Shown here: piece by piece, positions 1 through 10,799 of the stretch
How the letters are laid out: every line of letters begins with the position of its first letter
How positions within the stretch are numbered: position 1 is the first letter of the stretch
NCBI GenBank assembly: GCA_016584305.1
Contig: JACEEZ010018180.1
Coordinates: forward strand, 122,501 to 186,500
Direction of reading: 5' to 3'
From: Chionoecetes opilio
Taxonomy: Eukaryota; Arthropoda; Malacostraca; Decapoda; Majidae
Length of the DNA: 64,000 bases
Translations under genes and position numbers: made by a program
The notes under the pieces: model-generated
The model's input: the letters and a program-made list of their open reading frames with translations, nothing else
Database searches by the model: none
Told to the model about the DNA's origin: nothing

Positions 1-90
1 TACTACTACTAATGATAATAATAATAATAATAATAATAATAATATTAATAATGATAATATTAATAATAATAATAATAATAATAATAATCT
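1..90. repeat. (TAA)n microsatellite at left edge
   Basis: Imperfect TAA/TAATGA trinucleotide run. No gene is visible in it. Confidence 0.9.
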
Positions 91-97
91 TATTATA

Positions 98-190
98 ATG
101 AACCGAATGTCCGTCTGTCTGTTCGTCTGTCTGTACAGCTAAGTCTTCGCTATTTGCTGTAAGATTTCAACCAAACTTTGAGGCAAGGTT
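98..190 (+). repeat. Dispersed repeat containing CCGAATGTCCGTCTGTC
   Basis: The same sentence-like block (a CCGAATGTCCGTCTGTC core followed by a TTTCAACTAAACT-like end) recurs at about 2098-2180, 17735-17815 and 20512-20580. In the later copies it directly abuts the tRNA-derived SINE, so it may be part of that element or a preferred neighbour. Confidence 0.6.
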
Positions 191-1043
191 AAGGTCACCC
201 CTGGGATGGCTATGAGCCAGGTATATCCTATTTCTTCGTTAAATTTTTGTATTAACCTCGGGCGACCAGTTGCTCCATCGTGGAAGGCAGAGGTGCTGAA
301 GGAAAGAGGATGGAGTTAGGAGTGCTGGAGGGCAAGTTGGAGGGAAGGCAGAGAAAGATGGGGGCATACGTTATGCTGCACGTGGCCTCGGTGCTCATCT
401 CCGTCGCATTAGCCCTTGAGTCTGTGGTGGGTGACAACCCGCTACCCCGGGACACAAGGCTAGTGTGACACCCGGTTACCACAGTTACCTTCCCCAGGTT
501 TCCCCAGGTACCCATTTATCAACCATCACCGAAAAGCCTTGGTCACAACGAACCCACGACGCATTTGTGCCACGACACGACAGACAATTTGGGCAAATCG
601 TGGGTCATCGGGGGTCGTCGGGGGTCGTCGCAAGACAGTCCTACGAAATGTTGAGCATCGCGGCATCGACTTGCCGTCGTGAGGCAAAATTGGACATGCA
701 CCTTTTTTGTTCGACGATTTTTTGTGGTATCTAGTATGTCTTGTGGCTGTCGTGAGTCCGTCCTGCGACAGTCTTGGGACAGTCTTGCGACTGTCGTGCG
801 ATAAATATCTTGTCGTGGGTACCAGAAGATTTTTTTTTAGTCAAACAATCTTACGACTGTCGCACGACTGTCCTACGACTGTCTCACGAATATTATATTT
901 CGTAAGAGACTCGCACAACATTGCAAGTCTGTCGTGCGTTAGTCTTGCGTTAGTCTTGCAACATATTTTCGTTTTTTGAGGGGTATATAGTTCGGGCGAA
1001 TGAACGCTTGGAAATAAAAACAGTCTGTCGTCGCTGAGAGAGG

Positions 1044-1160
1044 ATGGCTATTCCACCTGAGCGACTACGCCTGGCCCTGCTGAGGGGGCGTCTGGCGGAA
1101 CTCCAGCACGAGCATAATATAGTGCTGTTGGCGTTGATCCGGGCCCGGGAGCAGCGGGGA
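1044..1160 (+). pseudogene. Truncated start of a second ORF of the same element
   Basis: A plus-strand ATG at 1044, downstream of a TATA-like motif near 984, opens a frame beginning MAIPPERLRLALLRGRLAEL that is Leu/Arg-rich and helical. After about 38 codons the sequence becomes the complement of the minus-strand charged ORF. I read this as the truncated N-terminus of the element's main protein (perhaps the transposase), joined to the other gene by a deletion. This is inference from layout only. Confidence 0.35.
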
Positions 1161-1445
1161 GCAGTCGTCGTCGGGGATCTTGCTCTTGCTCTTTGCCTTT
1201 GCCTTGCCGCCCGCAGCCTTCTTCGCTCTCTTGGGGACAGCGCCATCGCCAGTGCCTGCATCCTCCTCCTCACCCTCCGCCTCGGCAGCCCCAGTCTCAG
1301 GTACGACATCAGCAGGGTCACCGGCAGTCACCGAGTCGTCATCCGTGTCATCACCTGCATCAGCTAGGGGTGGGGGCTCCTCTGTCTGGTGCACATCAGC
1401 CGCTGTTACCACCTTTCTCTTGTTGGTTTTCTTCTTGGGAGGCAT
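1065..1445 (-). CDS. 126-residue charged, NLS-rich ORF in the split-SINE element
   Basis: The protein starts MPPKKKTNKRKVV and has two lysine-rich nuclear-localisation-like tracts: residues 3-11 and a KRAKKAAGGKAKAKSKSK stretch around 72-90. A long Asp/Glu-rich low-complexity section lies between them. A TATA-like box about 140 bp upstream on the same strand supports a real promoter. The C-terminal 25 residues read through sequence that on the other strand encodes MAIPPERLRLALLRGRLAEL, the start of a second ORF. The natural end of this gene has therefore probably been lost by an internal deletion. No domain is recognised. It could be an accessory DNA-binding protein of a transposon, or a non-functional remnant. 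Confidence 0.45.
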   Translation of the reverse strand: MPPKKKTNKRKVVTAADVHQTEEPPPLADAGDDTDDDSVTAGDPADVVPETGAAEAEGEEEDAGTGDGAVPKRAKKAAGGKAKAKSKSKIPDDDCSPLLPGPDQRQQHYIMLVLEFRQTPPQQGQA

Positions 1446-2175
1446 CCTGGATACAGACTTGGATTAAATTTGCAAAAAGTTGAATAAAATAAAGTGACAA
1501 ATGTCAAAAATTCGGGCAGAACTTCGATGTTTCCACTGAAAAATCTCGAGAGCAAATGGCAGGCAACAGACCGGGCCTCGTTATATAGTCGGGAGACGGA
1601 CACGCGAGCGTCCCACGAGTGACCCACGACTGTTGTGCGACAGTCTTGCGACAGTCGCACGACTGTCGCACGCGCATCCCACGAATGAACCACGACCTGA
1701 TCAAGTGAAAAACAGCCCCCCGACAATGCCCGACAACTCACGATGGTCCCACGACTGTCGCACGACTGACTTGCGACACACCCACGATATAACCACGACA
1801 TATCTTTTTTTCTGTTGCGTCCCCATCGCCAAACCATCTTTAATGTGTTGTAGCCCTTGTGGCCACTCGAAATAGATTTCGGGCATGTTGCAAGATCTGG
1901 CCACGACAAATATTTTATGGGTCTACCACGACAAAATTTCGTACGATCCGTTGTGCCCGGGGTTAAAGAAAGAATGAACAGCTGTTTGGGCTGCACGCCG
2001 ACTGCCCTGGCCCGGATTCGAACCAGGGCTCGCATATTCGTAGCTAGGCGCGCTAGCCACTACACCAAGGAAGGCAGAGGAAATAGGTGAAATCTTACTA
2101 TAATTCACCGAATGTCCGTCTGTCCGGCTGTCCATGCAATTTCGGCTCCGCCTTTTCTGTCCCAATTTCAACTAA

Positions 2176-2275
<100 letters not shown>

Positions 2276-2379
2276 TTTGTTTTGATTAATTTATTACGCC
2301 CGAAGGCGACAAACCTAGTAACAAGCATGGCCATGGGATGAATTGAGACAGAGCATTCGTGCCACGCAGGGCACGCCAT

Positions 2380-2391
2380 ACACACACACAC

Positions 2392-2426
<35 letters not shown>
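2380..2426. repeat. (CA)n microsatellite
   Basis: CA dinucleotide run with one CATACATA interruption. Confidence 0.95.
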
Positions 2427-2496
2427 GGGACAAAAAAGACGTAGACAGGAAAGGGAGTCTGCAACGATCGGGCCGCACAAAGAAAGCACCACCTGG

Positions 2497-3944
2497 TCAC
2501 CGAACTCTGCCCCGAAGAGTACGACGACCAGGCGATGAGGCGGCGGTGGCGCGGGCAGGGGGTGAGGCGCGGGCAAAGGGTGTGGCGCGGGCACCACACG
2601 AGGGAGGCGCCCTAGGGGCAACGGTAGCAGGCAGGGACTCTAAACGAGCGGGAAAGAGATCCATCTTCTCCGCGAAGGTGGCGACGGAAGCAATAATGAC
2701 CCTCTGAGACTCAGCCACGGTCTGCAGGGAAGTATCCAAAGTGGCGCGCTGTTCAGCCAAACGATCCAGGCGAGCCTCGACTCCATCAATAGCCGCTTCA
2801 AGCGAAGCAATCCGGGACTGGAGAGCGGCAACAGTATTGCTGAGTGCAGTCACCTGCGGAGAGACCGAAGCGGTAGGTAAGGCAGGGTGAGGGGTACTGC
2901 GGGGAGGTGGTAGTGGAGGTGCGAGTTGAGGAATTATCGTAGCAGCAGGAGCGGCGACAGTCTGGCGTCTTGCACAGCCGTGCCAGACGTTAACCCCGGC
3001 TTGGTGACAACGGGGACACTCCCAGAGAGAGGTGTCCGGTGGGGAGACCTGAGGAGGCGTCGAGGCTGAATCAGAAGCAGGGCAGCTGGTGGAGGGGCGC
3101 GGTGAGGGCACGAGCGGGAGTCGTGGGGGCCTGAGCACCAAGCACACCGCTCCGCCGCGAAACAATACCGAGAGATGTGACCGAAGCCCCAGCATCGAAA
3201 GCACCACGGCTGTTCATCCTTCATCCTGCGAAACTCACAGGATGGCAGGCTGGGAAGGAAGCTAAAGGCGACACTCGGGGGAGGTGGCTGAGGAAGGCTC
3301 CAAGTAACGACCAAACGGTTAATAGCCGAGGCCTTCTGGTAGAAGCGGCGAGCCGAGTAGACGCCCGGCAGCTCCTTGGCCAGGGCTGGATCACTGCAGA
3401 CAGGGTAACGGGTAAGGAGGTATGTAGGGAACTTACGGGGCTTGTCCGGCGAGTCTTGGATCTCGAGAGGAAGTGATAAGAACTCTCCTTTTGTTACGCT
3501 GGTGACAATGTCCGGGCGTTGGCGGGAGATGTAGACGAAACGAGATGTAATGGCAGCCATCTTGACCTCAGCCTGGTCACGGTCGAGATGAAAGGCCCCG
3601 TTGACCTCAGACAACCACCGAAGCTTGATGGCCACAGATGGGTTGTCCCGAAACAGAAGCTTAATGTAGGCATCCCTGGGCGCGAACGCTGGGGGCGGAG
3701 GGGCGCGCAGCAACGGGGCCGCACGTGAGGAAGGGGCCTGTTGGGCGTGGTGAAGCGTAGCGAGGGGCGGCACGGGGGAAGGCGGGGCCGCTTCGGCACC
3801 CGGGACCAGCGCAGAATGGCGGCCATGGTGAGGTGACGACGGCCAGTCCTCCAGAGACATAACACCATCATCGTCGTTCAGCGCCAGGTCAGCATCAAGA
3901 AGGTCCACAAGAGAGACAGGGCCCGAGGGCTCCATGGTGCGCAC
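2497..3944 (-). pseudogene. LINE ORF1 (gag-like, zinc-knuckle and coiled-coil), frameshifted
   Basis: Reading leftwards from ATG at 3944, the frame gives an acidic start, a proline-rich section, and a domain with the run RWLSEVNGAFHLDRDQAEVK. Cysteine knuckles follow (CFRCWGFGHISRYC, then CAWCSGPHDSRSC), as in ORF1 proteins of jockey/CR1-type LINEs. Near 3100 the frame must shift: the other minus frame carries CPRCHQAGVNVWHGC and then a heptad-like coiled coil around 2660-2860, ending at 2497. Such proteins bind element RNA in ribonucleoprotein particles. Here it is broken by at least one frameshift and is a relic. Confidence 0.7.
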
Positions 3945-4134
3945 TCACAGGAAACGGGAGTCGAGCCAGCGTGTCAGGAACCAAGCTGAGAGAACCAGGA
4001 GCAGGCCGAAGCACGTCTGCACCCAGCGGAAGCCGGTAGCAGAGTGAGAGAGAGAGAGAGAGAGAGATGGGAATAGATGGGAAGGTTCTTCGTCGGATTA
4101 GATCTTTTAATCTCCAATCTGACACAATATCCAG

Positions 4135-4785
4135 CAGTTTTTTAATTCCTTTTCTATGTCTGCCGCTGACTGTGGTCTAATTATATCCCCAGATAAAAGT
4201 AGAGTCTTCACACTCCGGAACCCGAGGCTGCTAGCAGACTTCTCCATTGGAGAGTGTGTCGTTCCCCTGTGCAGACAGTATATCTACCTCGGCGCACCGC
4301 CGCACCAGTCTCCATTCCCAACGTTACTCGGGCACAACGGACACAGCCCATATTTCCTGCCCTGACACAGCTCATATATTCGTACAGCATATTTTGGAAC
4401 GGCTACAAAAGCGATTCGTACCACTCAAATTAATTGTTAACAACACTTCTGGACTCTCCATCCCTGTGGCCAGAATGATCTACGTTACCTTCATCCGTTC
4501 AGTCATCGACTATCTCTCTCCTGCTTTAATTCAATTACCCCGTGCATCCCTGGACCCCCTTGAAAAATTCCAAAACAGCTAGGGTTATGAGAGTTATCTT
4601 GAGCTGTCCTCTGTCTACTAGCGTGGTCAACATGTTAACAGAGCTTCACCTACCACCCATTTATGAGAGAATTTGCTCCATCGTTGCTCGTCTCACTATC
4701 AAATGTCTGCATTACCCTCAGGTCGTCCCTCACTCATTGACAATTCATTGTTTCCTCGAACACCTAAAGGACTAAACTAAAGTGT
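4135..4785 (+). pseudogene. 3' part of a LINE reverse transcriptase, frameshifted
   Basis: Frames at 4156-4300 (GLIISPDKSRVFTLRN ... YIYLGAP) and 4390-4760 (ERLQKRFVPLKLIVNN ... SVIDYLSPALIQLPRASL ... LPPIYERICSIVARLT) match the thumb and connection end of a non-LTR reverse transcriptase. At least two frame changes separate the pieces. The palm and the catalytic FADD/YADD box are absent. It lies head-to-head with the ORF1 relic on the minus strand, as expected for a LINE copy with 5' inversion. Confidence 0.7.
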
Positions 4786-4989
4786 ATTGACCATCTAAAT
4801 ACCGATAGTTAGCACAAAGTTTCCTTGATTTTTATATGTAATCCCAAAAACCTTGTCCTCGAAATGTTTCATATAAAACCCTAAGTAATACCACAGTCAC
4901 CCAAACTAAACTTGCAAGCTTCCCTATGCACGGTAGCCCCTAGCCTTGCGCCAAACACTGTAGCCTTGATTACAGCAAGGACTCTCTAT

Positions 4990-5133
4990 TGCCCTGCCGC
5001 GTCTGTACAACGCGTGGGGCGTGACGGTGCCCTGCGCCTCAGCCAATCAGGCGGCGCCCGAGGTGACGACGAGCGATGGAAGGCAATGGTGAGCCACACT
5101 TCCTGGAGCTTCCAGCCAGAACACATCAACAAG
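4990..5133 (+). promoter_or_regulatory. Promoter-proximal region and exon 1 of lectin gene A
   Basis: About 140 bp is nearly identical to 13988-14137 upstream of lectin gene B, although flanking intergenic DNA is unrelated. It contains a CCAAT box (5043-5047) in AGCCAATCAGGCGGC and ends in a consensus donor, CAACAAG|GTGAGC, at 5133. An upstream ATG at 5076 opens a different frame. A second ATG at 5086 is in frame with the main start after splicing and would add MVSHTSWSFQPEHINK. I see no clear TATA box. The transcription start cannot be fixed from sequence alone. Confidence 0.6.
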
Positions 5134-5246
5134 GTGAGCGGCGGCGGTGGTAATGGTGATTCTCTCTTTCTCCTTTTAAGGTGTTGTACAATGGTTTGTC
5201 AGAGTTCTTCATTTACCCATTACGACGAGCTATGTTTGTGTTACAG

Positions 5247-6271
5247 ATGCAGTGGTGCTTTGTGTTAGCGGCTGTGGTGGCCGTAGTGTCGGGACACCGA
5301 GTCCGCTATGACGGGACGCCCTTAGATGACAATGTGGTGGTGATCGGGGGAGGTAATTCGGGCAGACCTGTCTTCGGCTCCGTGGCTCCTGCGGTCCCAC
5401 ATAATGTGTTCCCATTCACCGGCCAGCCACAGCCTGTCTTTACTTCCCCTACTAAAGGCCCGGTGCCGTGCGGCTATGGTGCAGGATCCTTAGTGAGTAG
5501 CTATGGTATACAAACTTAACTTGTGTACAATAGGTATAGACTTCTACTTTTATATGATTATTCTTGTATAAGAATTTAATAGTATGATTATTCTTATGAG
5601 AATTTACTATAGTTACTGATATCACTATTGTGTGACTGGCAGGTGCACGAGACTTCTAACGGCAGACGTGAGTATCACTTCTCCTGGTGCTACCATCCCG
5701 GCCAGACCTTCAGCCACACCCAGGCTGACCACTACTGCCGCTCCTTGCCCTCCGACGGCCACCCGGTAGGCTTCCACCCAGTCAGCATTGAGGACCACGC
5801 TGAGGACGCCTTTATCAGCACAATCATCAGCACCTGTAAGTCTTGGTGACTTGCTGAATACATGTCATGCGGACTCTCCTTACAACCGCGGCATACTTGT
5901 AGTGACATGACTTTTCCTTCAGATCAAGTGCCCTACATCTGGACGAGCGGCAAGAAGGCCTCTGGGTACGCTTGGAAGTGGCAGACTGGCGCCGCATCCC
6001 TCTACACTAACTGGTCCCACACCGGCAGGTCTGTTCCGGCTTGGTAGCAACGGGTGAATACTTAACTCTTAATATAAATATCTTAATTTGTCAATGCTAA
6101 CTTTCTTTCCCCTACAGTTTGAGCCGCCCCCAGCCCGATAACGCTGCGGGCGACGAGGACTGCCTGGCTGTACTGAATTACTTCTATGGCGACGGCATCA
6201 CCTGGCACGACGTGTCTTGTCGCAACGAGCATTACGTCATCTGCGAGCGTCCCAAAGCCTACGGCAGCTAG
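5247..6271 (+). CDS. Secreted C-type lectin A (232 aa, four coding exons)
   Basis: Coding exons are 5247-5492, 5643-5835, 5923-6028 and 6118-6271. All introns are GT-AG, and phases join cleanly to 232 residues. Residues 1-16 (MQWCFVLAAVVAVVSG) form a signal peptide; a low-complexity linker follows to about residue 74. The C-type lectin domain covers about 75-226. It has cysteines 75/98, 114/224 and 197/216, a YIWTSG core (151-156), QPD at 187-189 and WHD at 211-213. QPD is the galactose-type calcium/sugar motif in this family. Crustacean C-type lectins usually act in the hemolymph, binding microbial glycans; that role is inferred. The start at 5247 immediately follows the intron acceptor. An in-frame upstream ATG (5086) would bury the signal peptide and is less likely. 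Paralogue of gene B. Confidence 0.9.
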
Positions 6272-6341
6272 TAATCAAATTATTTTCTGATACTGCATCC
6301 ACTGCTACGAATGAATGATCCACGAAAGATCCCAATATATT

Positions 6342-6351
6342 AATAAATAAA
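6342..6351 (+). terminator. Polyadenylation signals of lectin A
   Basis: Two overlapping AATAAA hexamers lie about 70 bp after the stop codon. Confidence 0.7.
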
Positions 6352-6925
6352 AATATTACAATTACTTCAGCATTTACTTATGATAATTATGTCCTCTATT
6401 ACTTCAGTTATGTTAATGATAACTTAATTAAGTCATCCTCAAGGCTTCACATAGTCGAACAGTGTCCGCCGGGCATGAGTCTGCGCTAGTATGACTTGCA
6501 GAACGCCAGACTGCCCGTACTTACTTCGCCATGTCACCAGACGCTATTATATCCCTGCACTTTATCTAACCTACGCACATAATATTTTACTACCTGAAGA
6601 TGCAGCATTTACCAAGTACACGCCTGAATATTGGTCACTAGTTTCTCTTCCCTGAATATCTGACTTAAGACTTGGTGTTTATGGTTCTCTTAACTTAGCA
6701 TCTAGACCAAATCTGTTTACCATATTCCCTTTAATAAAAAATTCTAATTGCAGCAGAATAATTAAGTGGCTCAAAAATTTCAACTCTCTTCAAACTGGAA
6801 ACTCTTTGTTTTTGAGAAAAGTATAAAACTTTAGCATAAGGGTGTGCAGATACTTAATTCACTGGTTTGAGTGCAATAAATGCGATGACTTGACGGGTAA
6901 TCCGCTAATGACTTACTGGTATGTA

Positions 6926-6926
6926 T

Positions 6927-6962
<36 letters not shown>

Positions 6963-6990
6963 CCTTATATATATATATATATATATAATA
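6926..6990. repeat. (TA)n microsatellite
   Basis: Interrupted TA run downstream of lectin A. Confidence 0.9.
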
Positions 6991-6999
6991 AATATATAT

Positions 7000-8090
7000 A
7001 ATAAATAGATAAATTAATGGATATGGATTTAGATAAAACTAGTACTCCTTAATAGGCTAAGGACGAGCGAGCCCCGTAGAAACCCTTGGCACGTGCGGCG
7101 TGCGTGCGGCGGGAGTCACCCGGACTCTGGATAGCAAGGAAATTTGTCTGCTGTCATCTGAACTGCATTTACCTTTGCCCTTTTACGCTGAAACTGTAGG
7201 GATTTATCAGATAGTGAAGACCGCTTGTCAATCTTAAGGGGGATTCTAAAGATATAAGCTCCTGAAAAGCGTGATGGTCGGCCGGGTCGGGTCGGGTCGG
7301 CCGCTTAACCCGGAAAAATCCGAGTGAGGACTCATGAGCGCTTCGCGCTAGCTCGTAAATAGATATAGATAGATATAGATATAGATATATAATAGATATA
7401 TAATATAGATATATAATAGATATATAATATAGATATATAGATAGATATAGATATAGATAAAGATTTACTTTTTACAACTATTTCAGCATAATCACTTGCT
7501 TTTCATTTTATTAGGTGTCAGTAAATGTGACGAGCTTCGGTTTTAACTGAACACATTTGTGTGTTTTGAGACCTGCAAGTTCCTAGGCGAGGCTTACACC
7601 TGAACATGCTGAGCAGCGTGAGGCAGCAGCGGTGGTCTGCCTGACACTGCCACATAGGGTCACACACTCGCTAATTGCATCGTGCAGAGAGTCGCGTCAA
7701 GCCTGAGGTGCGTGTGTGTGTGTGTACCCGATTGACCAGCTGTCAAAAACAGCTGATAAAGTGTGTGTGTTTAGCACCTGTCTGAGCCTCTCTTGTCCTT
7801 TGAGACACTTACACTATTATTAGATACTGTAGTTACTTACACTATTATTATATAGTGACTTACACTGTTATTATATACTTACTCACTCTTATTATATACT
7901 CAATACACTTATACACAGGGCTATTCTTAGAAATGTGAATGCTATTATTACATTGCTGCACCTGTTATTCATCATTACTATTTTCTCAACATTGTTACTA
8001 TCATCATCATCATTACCATTATTGTTATTATTATTTTCATTATTATTTGAATTGTTATCATCATTCATCATTGAATGATGATAATGAGAT
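7000..8090. other. Intergenic DNA between lectin A and the RTE-like LINE
   Basis: No gene seen. It holds a GTCGG-repeat patch near 7283-7300, a GATATA/TATAGA microsatellite at 7360-7460, a short (GT)n near 7712 and AT-rich trinucleotide runs at 7940-8070. Confidence 0.6.
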
Positions 8091-10559
8091 GGCTACGAGT
8101 TGTGTGTTGGTCCCCATGGCTCCGGTACCAGAAACACCAACAGTTCTCTGCTTCTGAACTTTGCAAGGTCCAGAAGGTTGAGAATTGCAGGTTCTTGGTA
8201 TCAGAGACCAGAGCTGCACCGCTGGACATGGTATAGTAATGCCGGAGGGGTAGCTAAGGAGATCGACCTCATCCTCGTTAGTACTCGTTGGAGGATCCTC
8301 CAGAACTGCAGGGTTTACCGGAGTGCTGAGTTCTTTGTAACAGATCACAGACTTGTTGTTGCTACACTTAAGCTTCATGTCAAGTCCAGAAGAATCTCAA
8401 GAGGTAACCATACTGTGTTTCATCTTGAGAAACTGAAGGGCTTGACATGTGCTCATGAGTATGCGGTGGCACTCTCAAATCGGTTTGATGTGCTCGGTGC
8501 TCTCGGGGATCCTGTAGAACTGTGGGATACCTTCAAACGTGAAACTCTACAGGCTGCCAAGGAGTGTATTGGGGAGCGCCCGAGGTCAAGGCGTGGTTTT
8601 GTCTCGACGGAGACGCTGGAGAAAATCAAGGAGAGTCGCGCTGCCAGGCTGGCTGGGAACTGGGACCAGCACAGGGCTCTGTCACGCCGGACTAGAACCC
8701 TCCTGAGGAGAGACAAGGAGAGGTATGTCAAGAGTCTCGCTGAGGATGTCGAGGGTCATTTGAACGCTAATGACCTCCGACCCACCTACCGAGCCCTGAA
8801 GAAGCTCCGTTCCAAGTCTCCTTCTCGGGCGAGTGCTATTCGAACAGCAGATGGGCGCCTCGTGTCGGACATGGATGGGCAGATGGCTTGTTGGGCTGAG
8901 TACTTTGGGCAGTTGTTCACGGTGGACCCTCCAACTGAGCAGCTTCACACCACTGGGTTACAGGCAGTGGATGCCGATCCTCCCATTGACGAAACTGCAC
9001 CCTCTCTTGACGAAGTCAGAGAGGCTGTAGCAAAGTTGAAGGGTGGAAAGGCAGCTGGTGTTTGTAATATCAGTGCGGAGCTCCTCAAAGCTGGGGGTGA
9101 GGCCATGATCCGCGGGTTGCATGTTGTACTGACTGCCGTGTGGCAATCAGGTACCATTCCTCCTGACTGGAAAAGGGGGCTGGTCGTCCCTATCTGGAAA
9201 GGGAAAGGGTACCGTCAGGACTGCAACAATTACCGCGGTATTACACTGCTCAGCGTACCAGGCAAGGTGCTTGCCCATCTATTGCTGACACGAATTCGCA
9301 GTCATCTGGTGAAGCATCAGAGACCTCAGCAGTCTGGGCTCACGCCTGGTAAGTCAACAACGGACCGTATCCTAGCGCTTCGTGTCCTGGTGGAACGCCG
9401 ACGTGATTTTCGACAGGGGATGCTTGCAGCCTATGTTGATCTCAAGAAGGCGTTTGACTCAGTGCATCGTGAGTCACTCTGAGATCTTCTGCGACTTCGA
9501 GGGATTCCTGCAAGGACTATTGGTTTGATAGCTGGTCTGTATTCTGGGACTGAGAGTGCTGTGAAGTGTGGGGCAGGTGTATCCAGCTTCTTTCCTGTAA
9601 ATACAGGAGTGAGGCAAGGGTGCGTCCTTGCCCCATCACTTTTCAACGCTTGTATGGACTGGGTATTGGACAAGGTTGTACATCAAAGTGATTGTGGAGC
9701 ATCCGTCGGCAACACCACGATCACTGATCTTGTTTTTGCCGATGATGCAGTAATCTTTGCTGAGTCGCTGGAGGTCCGGGTGATGGCTCTCGAGGCGCTG
9801 CACGAGGAGGCAAAGCCTTTGGGACTTGAGGTCTCCTGGCTCAAGACCAAGGTCCAGGTGTTTGGAGACTTACTAGATGAAGCAGTACAGTCTGTTCATG
9901 CGTGTGGCGAGGACATTGAGATCTTGGAAAGTTTTACATACCTTGGTAGCGCAGTCCATAATGACGGCGGGTCACGTCAAGAAGCCTTACGGCAGATTGG
10001 CATAGCCCACGGTGTTATGGACTCGCTCAGCGGGAGTATTTGGCGTTGTCGGTACCTGTGCAGGAGGACAATGATCCGGATCTTCAAGTCGCTTGTGATC
10101 CCTGTCTTACTCTATGGTTGTGAGACATGGACACTAAATAGTGACTTGAAGAGACGAATCAATGCCTTTGGTAATAAGTGTCTTCGCAGAATCATGGGGT
10201 ATCGCTGGGATGATTATGTGTCAAATCAGCGATTGCACCGTAAGACTGAATCGAGGCCTATTACCTGCATAGTCCGTCAGCGCCAACTTCGGCTATATGG
10301 GCATGTGGCACGCTACCCTGAAACCGATCCTTCCCATCGGGTTGTATCTGTAAGAGACAACCCGGCGTGGAGGAGGCCAAGGGGGCGCCCACAAGGCTCG
10401 TGGCTGGGGCAAGTTGATGTTTCTTGTCGAGAGCTGCTTGGTATGGGAAAGGAGCCTGCATGGGAACCCGCGCGTGGTGACCCCCGGGAGTGGCGTCGTA
10501 GGGTGGGCGAGGCGACATGCCCCCCGGCGTATGCCCCCAATGATGGATTGATTGATTAA
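8085..10559 (+). pseudogene. 5'-truncated RTE-like non-LTR retrotransposon with one in-frame stop
   Basis: A single frame runs from about 8100 to the TAA at 10557, broken only by TGA at 9480-9482. The first 100 codons are the C-terminal half of an apurinic-type endonuclease (RTWYSNAGG-like region, then TDHRLVVATL, the SDH-equivalent motif). The reverse transcriptase follows: GRGITLLSVPGK-like motif near 9230, YVDLKKAFDSVHRESL before the stop, GVRQGCVLAPSLFN after it, and catalytic FADD at about 9735-9746. The C-terminus has the CETWTLNSDLKRRINAFGNK and RLYGHVAR blocks typical of RTE-type proteins. The family normally has Trp after RESL, so the TGA is probably one substitution. The element ends in a (GATT)n tail at 10549-10558; its 5' end is missing. 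Confidence 0.85.
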
Positions 10560-10799
10560 ACAAGCTACGTCTTTCCAAAGTACGCTCGATGATTGAGGAT
10601 TCTCGAGTTGACAGGTATAGCTTTTCTGACTATATGAACAAGGGGACAATGTATGGGAGGTGAGCTTTTAAATATTGGTCTAAATGCAATTTCAAGGCCA
10701 TATTCCCCATACCGTATTTTACGCTCTACTACTTTGTCATAAGTGAAAACTTTTGTATCTGTACAGTAAGTGTTTTTATAACAGGTATATTCATACAAG

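Larger units (their letters stand above)
536..1963. mobile_element. DNA element with arrays of subterminal GTCGTGCGACTGTCG-like repeats, inserted in a SINE
   Basis: Comparing the interrupted SINE with its intact copy defines the insertion to within a few bases. Both flanks (about 556-960 and 1618-1945) are packed with inverted and direct copies of a CGACTGTCGCACGAC-like word. The outer ends share CACAACG in inverted orientation within weak terminal repeats. The middle holds a minus-strand ORF (1065-1445) and the start of a plus-strand ORF (from 1044). TATA-like boxes lie outside each: TATATAG near 984 on plus, and its counterpart near 1583 on minus. The layout looks like an internal deletion of a two-gene DNA transposon; superfamily not determined. 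Confidence 0.6.
360..2085 (-). repeat. tRNA-derived SINE (family S), split by an insertion
   Basis: Minus-strand copy of a roughly 300 bp SINE whose intact version is at 35258-35562. The 3' body lies at 360-534. The tRNA-like head lies at 1966-2085 and carries a GGTTCGAATCC-like B box (reverse complemented near 2015-2030) and an A-box-like GTGTAGTGGCTAGCGCG. The intervening 1.4 kb is a separate DNA element inserted exactly inside the SINE. Confidence 0.8.
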
